Shown: piece after piece, positions 17,059 to 25,376 of the stretch
Layout: the number at the start of each line of letters is the position of its first letter
How positions within the stretch are numbered: position 1 is the first letter of the stretch
Source of the DNA: an uncultured Roseibium sp.
Lineage (GTDB): Bacteria; Pseudomonadota; Alphaproteobacteria; Rhizobiales; Stappiaceae
Direction: 5' to 3'
Length of the DNA: 64,000 nt
Assembly: GCF_963669205.1 (NCBI RefSeq)
Contig: NZ_OY769915.1
Location: 1,462,001-1,526,000 of the forward strand
Notes under the pieces: model-generated
What the model saw: only the letters and a program-made list of their open reading frames with translations
Told to the model about the DNA's origin: nothing
The model's database searches: none
Made by a program: the position numbers and the translations under genes

Positions 17059-17712
17059 ATGAGCGGTGCGGTCGAAACGGCGAGGCTTATGGACGCTGTC
17101 TATCGGCGTCAGCGGCACATCTACGATGTCACGCGCAAGTACTATCTGCTGGGACGCGATCACCTGATCCGGGAACTGAAACCGCCGCGCGGCGGCGATG
17201 TGCTCGAGCTGGGCTGCGGCACGGGGCGTAACCTGATCGCGGCAGCCAGGCTTTATCCCGATGCCCGCTTCTACGGACTGGACATTTCCCGTCACATGCT
17301 GGAAACGGCAGAGAAGAACATTGCGACTGCGGGATTGAGCAACCGGATCACCCTGATCGAGGGCGACGCTGCAAATCCGTCCGCAACCGAAGGCCTGGGC
17401 GTTTCCGCTTTCGATCGCGTGTTCTATTCCTACACACTGTCGATGATCCCCATCTGGCGGGAAGCCCTGCAGGCCGGGTCGGCCCGTCTGAAACAGGGGG
17501 GGCGCATTCACGTCGTCGATTTCGGTCAGCAGCAGGGGCTGCCGCGCTGGTTCGCCAGGCTGCTCTTCTCGTGGCTGAAATCGTTCCACGTCACGCCCCG
17601 CGCCGAGCTTGAAAACGAACTCGAGGCCCTGGCCGCCGGCTCGGACTGCCGGCTCCGGTTCCGTCGCCTCTATCGTGGCTATGCCGACTACGCCGAACTG
17701 ACCAGAAACTGA
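17059..17712 (+). CDS. btaB: Diacylglycerylhomoserine N-methyltransferase BtaB
   Basis: This 217-residue class I SAM methyltransferase has motif I VLELGCGTGRNLIAAA (about 48-63), an acidic motif II (YGLDIS) and a post-motif region FDRVFYSYTLSMIPIW. The position directly behind btaA identifies it as BtaB, which adds three methyl groups to diacylglyceryl-homoserine to form DGTS. N-terminal residues YDVTRKYYLLGRD are typical of the family. It is in an operon with btaA. No terminator is obvious in the following 195 bp, which is AT-rich toward the next gene. Confidence 0.92.
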   Translation: MSGAVETARLMDAVYRRQRHIYDVTRKYYLLGRDHLIRELKPPRGGDVLELGCGTGRNLIAAARLYPDARFYGLDISRHMLETAEKNIATAGLSNRITLIEGDAANPSATEGLGVSAFDRVFYSYTLSMIPIWREALQAGSARLKQGGRIHVVDFGQQQGLPRWFARLLFSWLKSFHVTPRAELENELEALAAGSDCRLRFRRLYRGYADYAELTRN

Positions 17713-17907
17713 TCCTCCCGACTTGCCAAAAAGATTTTCTACCGGTGCGCGCGCACCGTGGTGGATCGCATGTGCCCCCGCGTCGGCTGGCTGCACAGCG
17801 TTCATTCCGAATATTGCGAGGTTTTTTTGCGTTTTCGGTCATGTTACGAAGAGTAATCATAACAAAGATGGGTGTTTTTTACCGAGTTTGAGTGTTTGGG
17901 GAGCAAA

Positions 17908-18345
17908 ATGTCAGAAACTTTCTATCTCATGGGAATGATCATGGATTTTCATTCATCGAGCGAGGAAGACGGGTATTTTCTTTGTAGTGCCATTCTTTCA
18001 AGTGGCGCCGGTGCACCGCCCAATCGCCATATGAACGATCAGGAATCCTTTTTTGTTCAAAAAGGGCAGATCGAATTCACGGTGGGAAACGAGACGATTC
18101 TTGCAGGACAAGGTCAGTTTGTGAAAGTACCGCGCGGTGAAGTCCATTCGTTCCGGAACACGAGCGGCGAGGACGCCGAGATGCTGATCCTCAACGTTCC
18201 CGGCTCCATCCACGAAAACGTGTTCCGGACTTGCGGAACAAAACTGGCGCCAGGGTCTCGTGAGTGGCCGAAACCAGAACCCGAACTCGACATGGCATGG
18301 GTTGCCCGGGTTTGCGCGGACGAAGGTCTGGAGATCGTCGGATAG
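17908..18345 (+). CDS. Cupin domain protein
   Basis: This is a 145-residue single-domain cupin. The two cupin motifs are recognisable: a first metal-binding region around NRHMNDQESFFVQKGQIEF and a second around VKVPRGEVHSFRN. The likely metal ligands are His, Glu and the later His. The start is set at ATG 17908, because GGGGAG lies 4 nt upstream; an ATG at 17872 would add 12 residues. The function is unknown: cupins of this size include isomerases, dioxygenases and sensors. It has an AT-rich upstream region and no obvious operon partner. Confidence 0.75.
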   Translation: MSETFYLMGMIMDFHSSSEEDGYFLCSAILSSGAGAPPNRHMNDQESFFVQKGQIEFTVGNETILAGQGQFVKVPRGEVHSFRNTSGEDAEMLILNVPGSIHENVFRTCGTKLAPGSREWPKPEPELDMAWVARVCADEGLEIVG

Positions 18346-18411
18346 TGTGGTCAGATCGACACTGACTCGCGTTTCTTCAACGCGGCGATTCCGACCGCAT
18401 GCAATTTCCGA

Positions 18412-19080
18412 TCAGTCGCCGGCAACGAAATAGTGCAGCGTTCCGTCCGGGCCGATGCCGACACGGTAGAAGGTCCAGGCTCCGAACTGCTCCATCTCCA
18501 CAAAATCGCCTGCCGTGATGATGCGGTACATCTCGACCTTTTGGTCGGGTGTCAGGCCTTCCAGCGGGTACCGCGCAAAATAGGGCCAGATGTACATTTC
18601 CTGCGGTGTGCCCACATCCACATGGACGAAGCCGCTGTCGAGCGTGTCGGCAAGGATCGCGAGAATTTCAAACCCTTCGCCATCGCCCGAGCTTTCCTTC
18701 AGAAACTCGATCGGATCACCGATCTCCGTGAAGGAAAGTGTCGGCGGAAGCTCGTTGCTCTCCAGGATCATGCGGATGCGTTGCAGGTCGCCATATTCCG
18801 CGGCTTCTTTCAGCTGAGCATGCATTCGGGCAACCGGCTTCGGCAGGACAGCGGTGTTGTAAAGCACCTGTGGGGGCGCCAGTTCGGCCGGCGCATTTGT
18901 GCTGTCAGAGGAAGGGGAGGTCGCTGTCTGCGGCACCTGGAGCTGATCGTCGGGGATCGGGACTGTCTCGGAGCCGGTGTCCGGCGCAAGCTGAATGGTT
19001 TCGGTGGTCACGTTCTTGCCCATTCCCTGTGCCGGCAACAGGCAAAGCGCCAGGGCTGCAATCCAATAAACCTGCTTCAT
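18412..19080 (-). CDS. Exported hypothetical protein
   Basis: The 222-residue product has a clear signal peptide (MKQVYWIAALALCLLPAQG), so it should be periplasmic. A Ser/Pro/Thr-rich linker (about 30-75) leads to a compact C-terminal half of about 140 residues. That half contains EAAEYGDLQRIRMILESNELPP, which resembles a single ankyrin-like helix pair, and ends TLHYFVAGD. The ATG at 19080 is chosen (GGGAG 7 nt upstream) over one at 19128. I do not recognise the family. It is probably conserved only in related alphaproteobacteria. It is monocistronic, divergent from the LysE gene. Confidence 0.7.
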   Translation of the reverse strand: MKQVYWIAALALCLLPAQGMGKNVTTETIQLAPDTGSETVPIPDDQLQVPQTATSPSSDSTNAPAELAPPQVLYNTAVLPKPVARMHAQLKEAAEYGDLQRIRMILESNELPPTLSFTEIGDPIEFLKESSGDGEGFEILAILADTLDSGFVHVDVGTPQEMYIWPYFARYPLEGLTPDQKVEMYRIITAGDFVEMEQFGAWTFYRVGIGPDGTLHYFVAGD

Positions 19081-19235
19081 GGCAATCTCCCACGTCGAGA
19101 CAAGATGACGTTCGCCCACCAGGGACATTCCTTAAACAATTCATGCGAAACTGCAAACCGGGTGAAGGGAAATTCCCGTCCTTGTCAGGAAGCCGTCAGG
19201 TCGCTATCCAAAGGCCGTGTGCTTTTTTTTACCAA

Positions 19236-19252
19236 TGAGTCCTGACCCTTAG
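19236..19252. repeat. Palindromic repeat copy upstream of the LysE gene
   Basis: TGAGTCCTGACCCTTAG matches the GGGTCnnGACCC core. It lies 16 nt before the GTG start of the LysE gene, immediately before its Shine-Dalgarno. Together with the MITE end at 19918 it brackets that gene with inverted copies. Confidence 0.6.
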
Positions 19253-19267
19253 AAAAAAGGACCGGCC

Positions 19268-19936
19268 GTGACTGTTCTGGAATATGTGCTGATCGGCTAT
19301 TTCATCGGCATCCTGACTACCGCGCCAGTCGGACCCGTCAATGTCATGGCGATCCAGCACGCCGTCAGAAGCGGTTTCAGCCATGGTGTTTTCGTCGGGC
19401 TTGGCGCCGTCATTGCCGACACGATTTTTGCCGCCGCCGCCATTTTCGGTATTTCGGCCGTCACGAACTTCATCGATGGCCAATTCCGGCTGATCGAAGT
19501 GGTCGGCGGCGCGCTGCTGATCATCTTCGGGCTCAAGATCTGGCACTCGCATCCGCATCTGAAGAAGGATCGTAACGAAGGGGAATACAGTTATCTGGGC
19601 GACTCGACCGCGGCCTTTTTCATCGCCATCACCAACCCGGGAACCATTCTCGTGTTCGCCTTCATTTTCGGTGCGCTCGGAAACTACCGTCCTGAGCATG
19701 GCGATCATTTCGGCGCGCTGATGATGGTCGCGGGTGTCTCTGCCGGTGCCACGACATGGTGGGTTTTTGTTTCGGCCCTTGTGTCGCATTTCAAGACAAG
19801 GATCGACGACCGCTGGCTCGACCGGGTCAATCACATTGCGGGCGTCGCGCTGATGGCCTTTGGTGGCCTGATTTATCTTAATCTGGCGATCAACGGCCTC
19901 AGTCATGCCGCCAGTCTCTGGGGTGCGGACCCATAA
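19268..19936 (+). CDS. LysE family translocator
   Basis: This 222-residue, six-TM exporter of the LysE/RhtB family has the N-terminal signature (TTAPVGPVNVMAIQHAVRSG) and the ITNPGTI segment of the fourth helix. The family exports amino acids or related metabolites; the substrate is unknown. Translation starts at GTG 19268 with AAAGGA upstream. The last residues (WGADP) and the TAA stop are encoded by the left terminal repeat of a MITE beginning at 19918. The original C-terminus has therefore probably been replaced. Confidence 0.85.
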   Translation: MTVLEYVLIGYFIGILTTAPVGPVNVMAIQHAVRSGFSHGVFVGLGAVIADTIFAAAAIFGISAVTNFIDGQFRLIEVVGGALLIIFGLKIWHSHPHLKKDRNEGEYSYLGDSTAAFFIAITNPGTILVFAFIFGALGNYRPEHGDHFGALMMVAGVSAGATTWWVFVSALVSHFKTRIDDRWLDRVNHIAGVALMAFGGLIYLNLAINGLSHAASLWGADP

Positions 19937-20186
19937 ATGAAGCCCATTTGGCGGCAGAAATTGCAAAATCTCGTGAGGAAGCGTGTGTGGAGCGGGCTTT
20001 ATGCCCGGTCAAACGCGGTGACGCTGCGAGGTGAAGCCATTTTGCCGTCCTTCGGATTTGGCCGTTTTGACCATCTGCATCGTCGCGAAGGCTTGAAAAT
20101 GAACCACATTTCCTGCGCTTCCGCTTCTCGCAGTTGGTCAAAACGATCCGAACCAAATTGACTTCATTTATGGGTCCGTACCCCAG
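19918..20186. mobile_element. MITE-like element with 25 bp terminal inverted repeats
   Basis: The 25 bp at 19918-19942 (beginning CTGGGGTGCGGACCCATAAA) and the reverse complement of 20162-20186 agree at 24 of 25 positions. Weaker pairing continues inward for about ten bases (ATTTGG). The 269 bp body has no credible coding frame and no transposase, so it looks like a non-autonomous element. No target duplication is evident. It inserted at the end of the LysE gene and supplies its stop codon. Diverged copies of its end occur elsewhere in the window. Confidence 0.8.
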
Positions 20187-20211
20187 GGCCGCTGAGCAAC
20201 GTATTTGGCAC

Positions 20212-20234
20212 AAAAAAGGCCGGCAGTGCCGGCC
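20212..20234 (-). terminator. Rho-independent terminator for the 90-residue protein gene
   Basis: Read on the minus strand: GGCCGGC, 3-nt loop, GCCGGCC (20218-20234), then six T (the complement of A20212-20217). It lies 23 bp after the stop at 20258. Confidence 0.9.
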
Positions 20235-20257
20235 TCTGGTCATCTGGAGGGTCGGGT

Positions 20258-20530
20258 TTATTGCAGAACCCGGTTCACCGTGTAGTCACCCCGCAGGATG
20301 CGGTCCGGCAACCCTTCAGCAAGCTTCGCGACAGCATCCTCGCCATAGGCGGCCACAAGGTCGGCCAGGGCCGTGAACATGGCCGCATGTGCAACGGCGT
20401 CCGCATCGACACCGTTGGCAATGGCTTCTGCCCAGGCATCGGAAATGAAACCGAGCGCTGCGCGTCTGATATCTTCGTCTTCGGCAAACTCGGCATCCAT
20501 GGCCGCTTCAGCATAATCGTCGTTTATCAT
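20258..20530 (-). CDS. Conserved hypothetical protein, 90 residues
   Basis: This is a small acidic, mostly helical protein. It has an N-terminal run of Asp and Glu, then IRRAALGFISDAWAEAIANG and ALADLVAAYGEDAVAKLAEG, ending in YTVNRVLQ. ATG 20530 has AAGGGA upstream and is preferred over the longer frame to 20614. I recall similar unnamed proteins in other Rhizobiales but know no function. It has its own terminator and a 188 bp upstream gap, so it is likely a monocistronic transcript. Confidence 0.7.
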   Translation of the reverse strand: MINDDYAEAAMDAEFAEDEDIRRAALGFISDAWAEAIANGVDADAVAHAAMFTALADLVAAYGEDAVAKLAEGLPDRILRGDYTVNRVLQ

Positions 20531-20718
20531 TCGTTCCCTTACCGGTCTATCCCGAACCCGTGGAGACAACTCCCGCGTGTCCCTCTCCCGAATCTCATTA
20601 CCTGATCCTAGCACGGTGATCTGTGCTGATAAGCAACCGTGAACGCAAACTTAACGCCCACCCACAAATTTGATTCAAAAGGTTAACCAACTCGTAACGT
20701 TTGAGAGATTTCGACAGA

Positions 20719-21129
20719 TTATCGCCCATAACGGCTTGTCACGTCGCCTATAATGGTCTCGCCTTCACGTAAATACTGTACCATTGCGATACGTGCGGCA
20801 TCTGTACACTCCCTGTAAGCAACTGAGAATCCACGATAACCTTGATTAAATCGTTCGATGAACCTGCGCCGCCGATTTTCGTTAACCGTTTCTGCATCTA
20901 AAAAGTCCTCCATCTGGTCGCGCCAGCTTGGTGTGTCGTTTTCATTGCAGAGCGGCCGCAGAAAGTGAAGCGCACCGAAGATCTCCGAAAGGCGCATGAG
21001 CTGCTGTTCATAGGGCGGCGCGTCGATGCCAGGCTGCTGCGCAAGCACAACCTGAACCGGCATCGCCAGCACGAAGGCAGCGGCAAAAACCGTTCGCCGG
21101 ATGAAATCGGAAATCTGACCGTTTCTCAT
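20719..21129 (-). CDS. TIGR02301 family exported protein
   Basis: The 136-residue product begins with a signal peptide (about 1-30, ending VVLAQ). The mature domain is typical of TIGR02301, an alphaproteobacterial family of unknown function. It includes LSEIFGALHFLRPLCNEND, WRDQMEDFL, RFNQGYRGFS and YRECTDAA, with two conserved Cys that may form a disulphide in the periplasm. ATG 21129 is chosen; the frame extends to 21354 but that part is antisense overlap with the DUF3179 gene. Three minus-strand genes (Nudix, DUF3179, this one) lie in a row, and a Nudix neighbour is usual for this family. Confidence 0.85.
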   Translation of the reverse strand: MRNGQISDFIRRTVFAAAFVLAMPVQVVLAQQPGIDAPPYEQQLMRLSEIFGALHFLRPLCNENDTPSWRDQMEDFLDAETVNENRRRRFIERFNQGYRGFSVAYRECTDAARIAMVQYLREGETIIGDVTSRYGR

Positions 21130-21167
21130 GCGCGGATCATGCGCGCCACCGGTGAGCACTTCAAGCG

Positions 21168-22193
21168 CTACGGCGAAGTGATCCCAAGAATTGCCACATC
21201 CGGATGGAATGCATGCGCGACAAAGGCGAACGTGACGTCGTGAACAAGGGGCATTTGCCCTCCCGCCACGGTCTTGAAGGCTTCGACCGATCCGATCGCC
21301 CGGCCGCGTTCCGTCTCGCGCTGATCGAGGACGGAGGCCTGCTCGCCGGCCCATCTCACGTCTATGCTGTCCGAAATCGCAACAGGACCGTTAGTACGGA
21401 CATGGTCGAGTGCGACCGCAAATACGTCGTCATCGTCACGCACCACGACAACGCGCGCCATCGGGTTGATGCCGTCCGGCAGGTCTCCCTGGAAAAACGG
21501 ATAGGGGGCTGACCGGCTGTCGTATCCGGCGTAAGGATTGGTGCCGTAGCTGCGGGGTGAAAACGTGGGGCGTGCAAGCACGGCGCCCGCTGGATGTTCC
21601 TTCCGGAACGCCTCGAAGGCAGTGACCCGTGAGGCGATCATTTTCAGCTCGCGGCCCGTATGCGTGCCGACAATTCCTTCGCCGGTGAACTGCTGCCACC
21701 ACGTTTCGGTCTGCCGGTCATACATGACCAGATCGGAGTTTCTCAGGAGACCCGTGGTGCCAAAATCGAGCAGCGTTCCGTCTATGCGGCGGTCGAACAC
21801 GACGGAGGAATTGCACAGCGGGCAATAGGTCACCGAGACCGGGGTGTCGCCGATCCGGTCGTTGACGATCTCGTGCCAGATCAGGATTTGCAGCGGATAG
21901 GCCTTGGCGGTTCCGTCCAGTTCCAGGAAAATCACCGGTTCGTTGTCCTGGAGCCAGTCGATCTCTTTGGCCGGCTGAAAGCGCGGCTCGTCGATCGACG
22001 GTATCCCGTCCTTGGGCGGGCCGCCGGAAAAGATTGTTCCCAGGTCGACCGAGTGGATCGAAAAATCAGTCGAGAAACCCGCCTGGCGCCAGTGGTCAGG
22101 GTTCGCATGCGCCGGAGAAAGCAGCGAAAGAAGCGAAAAGACCAGAATGCCGCTTATGGCCAGAAGAAACATCCATATGTGCTGGATCTGCAT
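21168..22193 (-). CDS. DUF3179 domain protein
   Basis: The 341-residue protein has an N-terminal signal or anchor segment (about 5-29). The DUF3179 core contains YPLQILIWHEIVND, the invariant VTYCPLCNSSVVFDR motif with two Cys, GLLRNSDLVMYDRQTETWWQ, and a C-terminal VAHAFHPDVAIL. The function of DUF3179 is not known. The CPLC pair could bind a metal or form a disulphide outside the cytoplasm. The start at 22193 has GGAGG 6 nt upstream. It lies between the Nudix and TIGR02301 genes, all on the minus strand, and may be cotranscribed with them. Confidence 0.85.
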   Translation of the reverse strand: MQIQHIWMFLLAISGILVFSLLSLLSPAHANPDHWRQAGFSTDFSIHSVDLGTIFSGGPPKDGIPSIDEPRFQPAKEIDWLQDNEPVIFLELDGTAKAYPLQILIWHEIVNDRIGDTPVSVTYCPLCNSSVVFDRRIDGTLLDFGTTGLLRNSDLVMYDRQTETWWQQFTGEGIVGTHTGRELKMIASRVTAFEAFRKEHPAGAVLARPTFSPRSYGTNPYAGYDSRSAPYPFFQGDLPDGINPMARVVVVRDDDDVFAVALDHVRTNGPVAISDSIDVRWAGEQASVLDQRETERGRAIGSVEAFKTVAGGQMPLVHDVTFAFVAHAFHPDVAILGITSP

Positions 22194-22294
22194 GCGTGCC
22201 TCCGTTCGACGAGCGCGAAAGCATCTTCGCCCCGGTACCCGAAGACGGGAAATCACGGTTCCGCAAACCTGTGTGAAGGGCGGGAGAGAAAGGT

Positions 22295-22717
22295 TCAGAG
22301 CGGCAGGTGCCGGCGTATGCGCTCCGGCGTGCCGGGCGTTGTCGGCCTGTCGTCAAGATCCTCCGGACGGACCCAGTCGGTCTCGCTCGCATCGTCCCCC
22401 GCGATCGCTTCTCCGGATCTGAGAGCGCCGCAGAAAACAGTCAGGATGAAGTGGGTCAGCACCTTGCCGTCATCGTCTAACTGAATGGAGTCAAACGTCT
22501 CGACCGGCTCGAAAAGGTCCGCCTCGACGCCGGTTTCTTCCCGGAGTTCCCGTTTCGCGGCCTCCAGCAGCGGTTCTCCGAGTTCAACGAGACCTCCCGG
22601 AAGGCTCCAGAATCCCTTGAAAGGGTCTTTTGCACGTTTGATCAGCAGTACGCGGCCCTTGTCGTGGCACAGGACGCTGACACCCACGCGCGGCGCATCC
22701 GGATAGAAACGGGACAT
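22295..22717 (-). CDS. Nudix hydrolase
   Basis: This 140-residue single-domain protein has a complete Nudix box: GGLVELGEPLLEAAKREL followed by REETGVEA (GX5EX7REUXEEXGU), about residues 42-66. An ADP-ribose-type N-terminus is present (VGVSVLCHDKGRVLLIKRA). Substrates could be nucleoside diphosphate derivatives such as ADP-ribose or oxidised nucleotides; the motif does not decide. It is not the NrtR or NadQ type because it lacks a winged helix. It is adjacent to the DUF3179/TIGR02301 genes. Confidence 0.9.
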   Translation of the reverse strand: MSRFYPDAPRVGVSVLCHDKGRVLLIKRAKDPFKGFWSLPGGLVELGEPLLEAAKRELREETGVEADLFEPVETFDSIQLDDDGKVLTHFILTVFCGALRSGEAIAGDDASETDWVRPEDLDDRPTTPGTPERIRRHLPL

Positions 22718-22753
22718 GGACGGACTGGCTCTCGGATCGGGGTCGACAGGAAA

Positions 22754-23266
22754 TCAGGCGAAGAGGGCGTCGATTTCAGCCTGTGCCGCGTCCCCTTCGT
22801 GCTGGGTGGCTTCAGGTTCAACATGACCGTGAATGACGGCTCCGGCAAGCGCAATCAGCGGCTTGATCTCGTGGGTCGCCTTGTAGGCGATATCACCGGC
22901 AACGGAGGCCGCGTTGTCGCTTTGGCGCAGCTGTTCCTGAATTTCGCCGACGAGATCATTGATGCCGGAGACATGCGCTTCAAGGTGCTCGCGAAGATAG
23001 GCAGGCGCGGCATAATAGGCCCTGATGGCGAGTTGCTTGTCCTTGAATGTCGAGTTTTCGAAATGACCCTCATAGTCCAGCGGACCCCAGTCCAGAACAT
23101 CGTCCGAACAGTCGGGCATATCAGGGAGCATTTCGAGAAGCATCATCACTTCGTTGAAGTGATTGAGGTAATCGGTGGCAAGTCCGGTCTGCGGATTGAT
23201 GTTCGCCTGCTCCAGCCGTTCGGCGGCCAGATCTCCGGCGCCCAAAACTGGATCCAAACATTCCAT
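22754..23266 (-). CDS. Conserved hypothetical protein, 170 residues
   Basis: The product looks soluble, acidic and mainly helical, with DYLNHFNEVMMLLEMLPDMP near residue 32 and a DWGPLDYEGHF segment at about 59-69. The start at 23266 has AGGGGG upstream. I recall similar unnamed proteins in Rhizobiales but no assigned function. There is no signal peptide, TM segment or known motif. It is followed 36 bp later by the Nudix gene on the same strand. Confidence 0.7.
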   Translation of the reverse strand: MECLDPVLGAGDLAAERLEQANINPQTGLATDYLNHFNEVMMLLEMLPDMPDCSDDVLDWGPLDYEGHFENSTFKDKQLAIRAYYAAPAYLREHLEAHVSGINDLVGEIQEQLRQSDNAASVAGDIAYKATHEIKPLIALAGAVIHGHVEPEATQHEGDAAQAEIDALFA

Positions 23267-23400
23267 ACCGGCCCCCTGGTTATTGACTTCAGAAACAAGC
23301 TACTTCTTTTTTGTTTCCAATTGCCTAACTTTGGCTCAGTGATTGGTGTTTAAGCAGTGAACAGCACACGGCACCGGCTGAACCGGACAGGAGAAACGCA

Positions 23401-24144
23401 ATGTGCGGACGCCTTGCCCTCACGACACCACCGGATGCGGTGAGGGACTTTTTCAGCTACAGGGATCAGCCGAACTTTCCGCCGCGCTACAACATCGCGC
23501 CGACACAGCCCATCGCGACCGTGCGCTACGAGTACAACGCGCGAAGGTTTCATCTCGTTCGCTGGGGGCTTATTCCGTCCTGGGTCAAGGACCCGGCCAG
23601 TTTTACGCTGCTGATAAATGCCAGGGCTGAAACGGCGGCCGAGAAACCTTCTTTCCGCAATGCCATGCGCCACGGCCGTTGCCTCATTCCGGCATCGGGA
23701 TTTTACGAATGGCGCCGAACCGGTGACAGCAAGCAAGCCTTCTGGATCAAGCCCGCAGATGGCGACATCATGGCCTTCGCCGGTCTTTGGGAGACCTGGT
23801 CCGACCCCGACGGCGGTGACATGGACACAGGTGCCATTCTGACGATCGGATCGAACCGCATGATGTCAGGCATCCATCATCGCATGCCCGTCATCCTGAA
23901 GCCGGACCAGTTCGACACCTGGCTCGATACGGGGAATGTCGACAAGAAGGAGGCTGGCACGCTGCTCAGGCCGGTCGAAAACGACTATCTGGTGGCGACA
24001 CCGGTTTCCAACCGGGTGAACAAGGTTGCGAACGACGACCCGGATATCCAGGCACCGGTGGTTCCGGACGAAAACGGCGGGAATGCGCAAGACGGCCGTA
24101 AGGCCAAGCCAAAGCCGGACACCAGCCAGCTCGATCTGTTTTGA
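23401..24144 (+). CDS. SOS response-associated peptidase (SRAP/YedK family)
   Basis: The 247-residue protein starts MCGRLAL, so removal of Met exposes the catalytic Cys2 that forms a thiazolidine with abasic sites in single-stranded DNA. Other family residues are present: YNIAPTQP, WGLIPSWV, INARAETAAEKPSFR, LIPASGFYEW and IHHRMPVIL. SRAP proteins shield abasic sites by covalent crosslinking (HMCES/YedK). The C-terminal 35 residues form a charged tail. No LexA-type box (GTTC-N7-GTTC) was seen in the 134 bp upstream. Confidence 0.93.
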   Translation: MCGRLALTTPPDAVRDFFSYRDQPNFPPRYNIAPTQPIATVRYEYNARRFHLVRWGLIPSWVKDPASFTLLINARAETAAEKPSFRNAMRHGRCLIPASGFYEWRRTGDSKQAFWIKPADGDIMAFAGLWETWSDPDGGDMDTGAILTIGSNRMMSGIHHRMPVILKPDQFDTWLDTGNVDKKEAGTLLRPVENDYLVATPVSNRVNKVANDDPDIQAPVVPDENGGNAQDGRKAKPKPDTSQLDLF

Positions 24145-24187
24145 TCCGCGCCGCGTCATTTCCCGTGCAATGAGAAATGCGCCGGTG

Positions 24188-24455
24188 TAATACCAACCGT
24201 CATAGATAGAACCCCATTTCATGGCATCAAACCGGTCCACTCGGTCAGGCGTGGTGCGCAGCGCGATGCCGGCGCACCGGGCAAGCGCCGCAACGCAGCC
24301 GATGGACGGTTTCATGCCACCGGAGGCCGGGTTCTTTTGCCCCAATGCCGCGTTGCGATTTGCTTGAAGTGCCTGCACTACCGCGCAAACCGCGCCTTGC
24401 CTTGTGGCAAGATAATCCCGGTGAAATGGGTTTCTATCTATGACGGTTGGTATAA
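24188..24455. mobile_element. MITE-like element with 31 bp inverted repeats and TAA target duplication
   Basis: 24191-24221 (beginning TACCAACCGTCATAGATAGA) and the reverse complement of 24422-24452 agree at 30 of 31 positions. The flanking triplets are both TAA (24188-24190 and 24453-24455), which fits a 3 bp target duplication of TNA type as made by some IS5-family (IS1031-like) elements. The 262 bp body encodes no transposase. A perfect TATAAT (24451-24456) straddles the right end and points at the methyltransferase gene. This element fills most of the 348 bp gap. Confidence 0.85.
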
Positions 24456-24492
24456 TGCAGGGCGGACACGGACGGACAGGCAGCTGACAGAC

Positions 24493-25376
24493 ATGACCAG
24501 GGACGAAGACCAGGAAGCCGGCAACCCGGACAGCGCGGACGACGACGCGCTGGCCGAGGCCTATAATCGTGGCCTGGACCTCCAGAAATCCGGTGACTTC
24601 GCGGGTGCCGCGCGGGCGTTCCGGCAAGCTCTTGCCCTTGACCCGGACGACACCGGCGGCGTGAGCATCCGGCTGGCCGCCATGGGCGCTGCGACTTCGC
24701 CCGCCAAGATGCCGGACGCCTATGTCGCGACCCTGTTTGACCAGCATGCCGATGTCTTCGACGAGATCCTTGTCGATGAACTCGGCTATTGCGTCCCGTT
24801 GCTTCTGCGTGACCTTCTTGGCCGCCTGAATCTCTCGTCATTTGACCGTTTGCTCGACTTGGGCTGCGGAACGGGCCTGACGGGCACGGCACTCCTCGAT
24901 TGCACATCGCATCGAACCGGCGTTGATCTGTCGGAAAAGATCGTCGAACTGGCCTTTGACCGCGAGGTTTACGACGACCTTTATGTCGGAGAAGCGGTGG
25001 AGTTCCTGTGCGAATTCGAGGAAGAAGACGGTCAAAGACCGGCCTGGGATCTGATCACCGCGACCGACGTGTTTCCATATCTCGGCGCAGTCGAACCCTT
25101 CTTGAACAGCGCGGTGATGCGGCTCTCGCCCGGTGGCTACCTGGCCTTTTCAACCGAGACGCTTCCGGATCCGGTCATGTCCGGTCAGCTTTACATGGTC
25201 GGACCGAAAACCGGTTCGCGCAGGGCGAAGGCTACATTCGAAGCGCGCTGGCAACTGCCGGCTTCAACATTCTCGCCATGGAACCGATAACGGTGCGGCT
25301 TGAGGAGGGCGAACCGGTCCCGGGGCACCTGCTTGTCGCCCGGGTCAATCGCCGGTCCGAAGAGGCTATTTCCTGA
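24493..25376 (+). pseudogene. TPR-containing class I SAM methyltransferase, frameshifted
   Basis: The first frame (24493-25290) begins with a TPR unit (LAEAYNRGLDLQKSGDFAGA to ALALDPDD) and a SAM methyltransferase domain (LLDLGCGTGLTGTALLD, GVDLSEKIV). It then degenerates after YMVGP into a tail ending STFSPWNR. The expected family C-terminus, RFAQGEGYIRSALATAGFN to GHLLVARV, is read in the next frame and ends at TGA 25374-25376. A single missing base near 25205-25207 restores one continuous protein of about 294 residues. This is either a real mutation or a sequencing error. ATG 24493 is the likely start; an ATG at 24337 lies within the MITE. Confidence 0.75.

Noticed and set aside
24337..24492. 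Upstream start for the methyltransferase gene
   Set aside because: The ATG lies inside the MITE and the extra 52 residues include its inverted repeat; ATG 24493 fits the family start.
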